This document shows, piece by piece, positions 61,153-64,000 of a DNA stretch of 64,000 nucleotides (position 1 is its first letter; each line of letters starts with the position of its first letter). A program made the translations under genes and the position numbers. The notes under the pieces were generated by a model. That model was not told where the DNA came from. It saw only the letters and a list, made by a program, of their open reading frames with translations, and did no database searches. This DNA is from Panax quinquefolius (lineage: Eukaryota > Streptophyta > Magnoliopsida > Apiales > Araliaceae), in the NCBI GenBank assembly GCA_020205615.1, contig CM035164.1:123624307-123688306 (forward strand), written 5' to 3'.

Positions 61153-64000
61153 ACCTCCCTCCTTATGAAATTTCGTCCTCGAAATTGGCGACGACGATTA
61201 CTGGTGTTTGAAAAGGTGAGGATACCTCGCTTTCATTTTCGTTTCAATTCCAAGGTCATTTCCTCATAGCATGATTCCTCCACAAAACTTTAACTTGTGG
61301 TATAACCTTTCTTGGCGTGGGACATGTTCCTTCCTATCCAAGATCTTGACAGTACCTCCTCATACGTTAAGTCTTGGCTATTTAAATGGGTTCTAACTCT
61401 ATAACGTGGTTCGGGTCTTTCACATATTCTGAAATGCTGAGATATGTGAAACACATTATGAACACGAGACATATACTGGAGGTAACGTATGATCTATAGG
61501 CTACATTTCCTACTCGGTCAAGAATTTGAAATGGACCAATAAATCGTGGATTGAGCTTTCCTCTCTTCCCAAATCTTGTAACTCCCTTCCATGGAGCAAC
61601 TCGCAACAATACATGATCCCCTATACTAAATTCCACGTCCTTTCGATGAAGATCCGCATAACTCTTTTGTCGATCTTGTCTTGGCTTTGTATACGTTGTT
61701 GAATCATTTGGATCTTTTAGTAGTCATACGTATCAACTCGGGTCCCAACAATGTTGCTTCACCCACCTCGTCCCAACATATCTGGGAAGCGACACTTTCG
61801 TCCATATAATGCTTCAAATGGAGCCACACCTATACTTGCCTGATAACTGTTGTTGTAGGAGAATTCCACCAATGGTAAATACTTATCCCAACTGCCCTTG
61901 AAGTCTAGGACACAGAGTCTTAATAAATCTTCAAGAGTTTGAATAGTCCTTTCTGATTGTCCGTCCGTTTGAGGATGGTATCAACGCCGAATCAATAAAT
62001 CCGTGCCCATAGCTTTTTGCAAGCTAACCCAAAATCTTGAAGTGAATCTTGGGTCACGATTCAAACTATGGATACTGGGCATGCCATGCAACCTCACAAT
62101 CTCATTCACGTACATACTAGCAAGACGTTCGAGGAATAAGTCTCCGTATCGGCAAGAAATGAGCAGACTTGGTTAATCTATCAATAATAACCCAAATAGC
62201 ATTGATGCCTTGAGAAACCGTAGGAAGACCCAGAACGAAATCCATGGTAATGTGTTCCACTTCCATTTCGAGAATCTCAAGCGGTTGCAACGGACCCTTA
62301 GGTATTAGATGCTCGCCTTTACACATTGACAAGTTAAACACATTGGGATAAACTTTGCAATCTCTCTCTTCATATTGTTCCACCAAAATGTATGTCGAAG
62401 ATCACGATACATTTTAGTACTTCGAGGATGGATTGCAAATGGTGTTTTTGTGTGCCTCCATCATAATCTTGTACTTCAAATCAGTCGTTAGGAACACAAA
62501 GTCTAGAGTGGACTCAAGTATTCCTTCTTCATCAATTCTCGCTTAGGAATAGCTCCTTCTTGTACTTTCTTCTTCATACGCATCAGCTCCCGGTTCGGTG
62601 GCTTGAGCAACCTTAACTTTTTCTATTAAAGTTAGCTCTATGCGTATACTTGACATCATCGCACTCATTCCCGCATATGATCTTCTACTCAACGCGTCAG
62701 CTACCACGTTCGCTTTTCCAGGATGGTATTGAATAGTGTGGTCGTAGTCTTTCAATAGCTCGAGCCAACGCCGCTGCCGCATGTTGAGTTCTTTTGAGTG
62801 AAGAAATATTTAAGGCTTTTATGGTCCGAATATATCTCCACTTTCTCCTCATATAGATAGTGCTTCCATATCTTTAAGCGTATAAAATGATTGCTCCCAA
62901 CTCTAGATCATGAGTAGGATAATTCCTCTCATACTCTTTAAGTTGTCATGAGGCATAGGCTATGACTTTCCCACGTTGCATGAGAACACATCCTAACCCT
63001 TTGCCTGAAGCATCACTGTAGATAACAAATCCATCCGAACCAGATGGTATTGTTAGAACAGGTTCTGAAATAAGTCTCCTCTTAAGCTCTTGGAAACTTT
63101 TCTCGCATTCTTCGCTCTGGCGAATTTTGTATCCTTCCGAGTTAGTTGAGTTAATGGAGTAACGATTCGAGAAAACCCTTCCACGAATCTCCCGATAATA
63201 ACCAATGTAGACCCGAAGTAAAGCTACGATTTGGCCACCAACTTTTGGTTGCTCCCAACTTTGTATTGCTTCAATCTTCGCCGGATCAACAGATACTCCA
63301 TGTTTCGACACCACGTGCCCAAAGAATGCTACTTCCTCAAGCTAGAACTCGCATTTCTTCAATTTGGCATATAGTTTGTTTTCACGAAGCCTTTGGAGTA
63401 CCAAACTTCAAATGGTGCTCATGATCTTCACGACTTTTGGAATATATGAGGATGTCATCAATAAAAACAACAATGAATCGATCCAAATATTCCTTGAATA
63501 CTCGGTTCATCATATCCATGAAAGCCGCAGGAGCATTAGTTAGTCCGAAAGACATGACTAAGAATTCATAATGCCCATACCAAGAGTTCTCAAGGCGGTC
63601 TTTGGAATATCCTCGATTCTAATCTTCAATTGATGATATCCGTAAGCGAAGATCGATTTTGAAAAGAATTGTGTCCTCTTGAACTAGTCAAACAAGTCAT
63701 CAATACGAGGTAGAGGATACCTATTCTTGATGGTGACATGGTTCAATTCCAGATAGTCAATACAAAGTCGCATACTCCGTCTTTCTTTTCTTACGAATAA
63801 AGCAGGAGCACCCCAAGGAGATGTACTTAGACGAATGAAACCGATGTCTAACAATTCTCGTAGTTGGACCTTTAACTCCTGAAGTTCAATAGAGCCATTC
63901 GATATGGGGTTTTAGAAATGGGCTTTGTACCCGGGTTCAAGATCAATAAAGAATTCAACTTCATGTTCGGGGTAGGCCGGAAAGTTCTTCAGAAATACGT
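61153..64000 (-). pseudogene. Element 5: RT, RNase H, integrase and chromodomain (broken)
   Basis: Reading the minus strand from the right edge: RT with catalytic FIDDILIYS near 63441-63468 and the RT end (KHGVSVDPAKIEAIQSWEQP, 63250-63314); RNase H (GFVIYSDASGKGLGCVLMQR near 62990, then [20 protein letters not shown] and VADALSRRS at 62680-62782); integrase core (MDFVLGLPTVSQ, IDRLTKSAHFLP at 62140-62300); integrase tail (GVTRFGKRGKLNPRFIGPFQ at 61520-61590) and chromodomain (61190-61380). Several frameshifts split it into short frames. Gag and protease lie beyond the edge. Confidence 0.85.

Larger units (their letters stand above)
55908..64000 (-). mobile_element. Element 5: Tekay-type LTR retrotransposon, open at the right edge
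   Basis: On the minus strand: 3' LTR (55908-56470 and 59127-61152, split by a solo LTR), polypurine complement at 61154-61168, then chromodomain, integrase, RNase H and RT in reverse to the window end. This is the longest pol remnant in the window. The left flank is TCTCT; the right end is not visible. Confidence 0.85.

Overview
This window is plant nuclear DNA, almost certainly from a eudicot with a repeat-rich genome. It holds one intact host gene with eight GT-AG-delimited exons, an orthologue of Arabidopsis DRP5A (dynamin-related protein 5A, a cytokinesis GTPase), on the plus strand from 39170 to 52504. Nearly everything else is LTR-retrotransposon sequence, mostly one Ty3/gypsy chromovirus group of Tekay/Del type. 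Its coding remnants carry RT, RNase H, integrase and a C-terminal chromodomain, and its very long LTRs begin TGTAAGACCCC and end GGGGCGTCACA. No species is named because nothing in the sequence fixes it.

Layout. 1-21807 is a nested stack of Tekay-type elements in both orientations: element 1 (plus, 3' end at 3042) lies inside the 3' LTR of element 2 (minus, ends 9780). Element 2 lies inside a minus LTR (ends 11295), which lies inside the 5' LTR of element 3 (plus, ends 19360). Element 3 lies in turn inside another minus LTR. A separate 3.7 kb insertion with its own target duplication (11357-15074) sits in element 3's 5' LTR. 21808-36790 is a C-rich minisatellite hit by two solo LTRs (21893-24425, duplication ATTAT; 24570-36762, duplication CCCAC). 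The second is itself split by element 4 (27991-36282, minus, duplication ATCTT). 36768-39169 is AT-rich intergenic sequence with MITE-like repeats and the probable DRP5A promoter.

DRP5A. Its first intron is about 9.3 kb, while the other six are about 0.08 to 0.5 kb. Intron 1 holds a three-deep nest with a target duplication at each level: a deleted chromovirus (39878-47363, ATGTT), inside it a non-autonomous LTR element (41610-47125, GTGAT), inside that a Tekay-type solo LTR (41854-45117, ACAAA). It also holds a 655 bp TRIM-like element (47877-48531, TAGTT). Exons and splice sites are all intact, and the conceptual protein is 832 residues with G1-G4 GTPase motifs. Downstream are two inverted-repeat elements (52771-52977 and 54722-55252) and a CTCGA-rich repeat. 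From 55908 to the window end is element 5 (minus), whose 3' LTR is split by another solo LTR and whose pol is the longest one visible, although frameshifted.

All retroelement coding regions seen are broken by frameshifts, stops or deletions. No RNA gene, CRISPR array or novel enzymatic system is visible. The most notable observations are the fully resolvable nesting in the DRP5A intron, hairpin-forming minisatellites conserved inside the LTRs, a conserved block shared by eight LTR copies, and LTR subfamilies with shared ends but different interiors.
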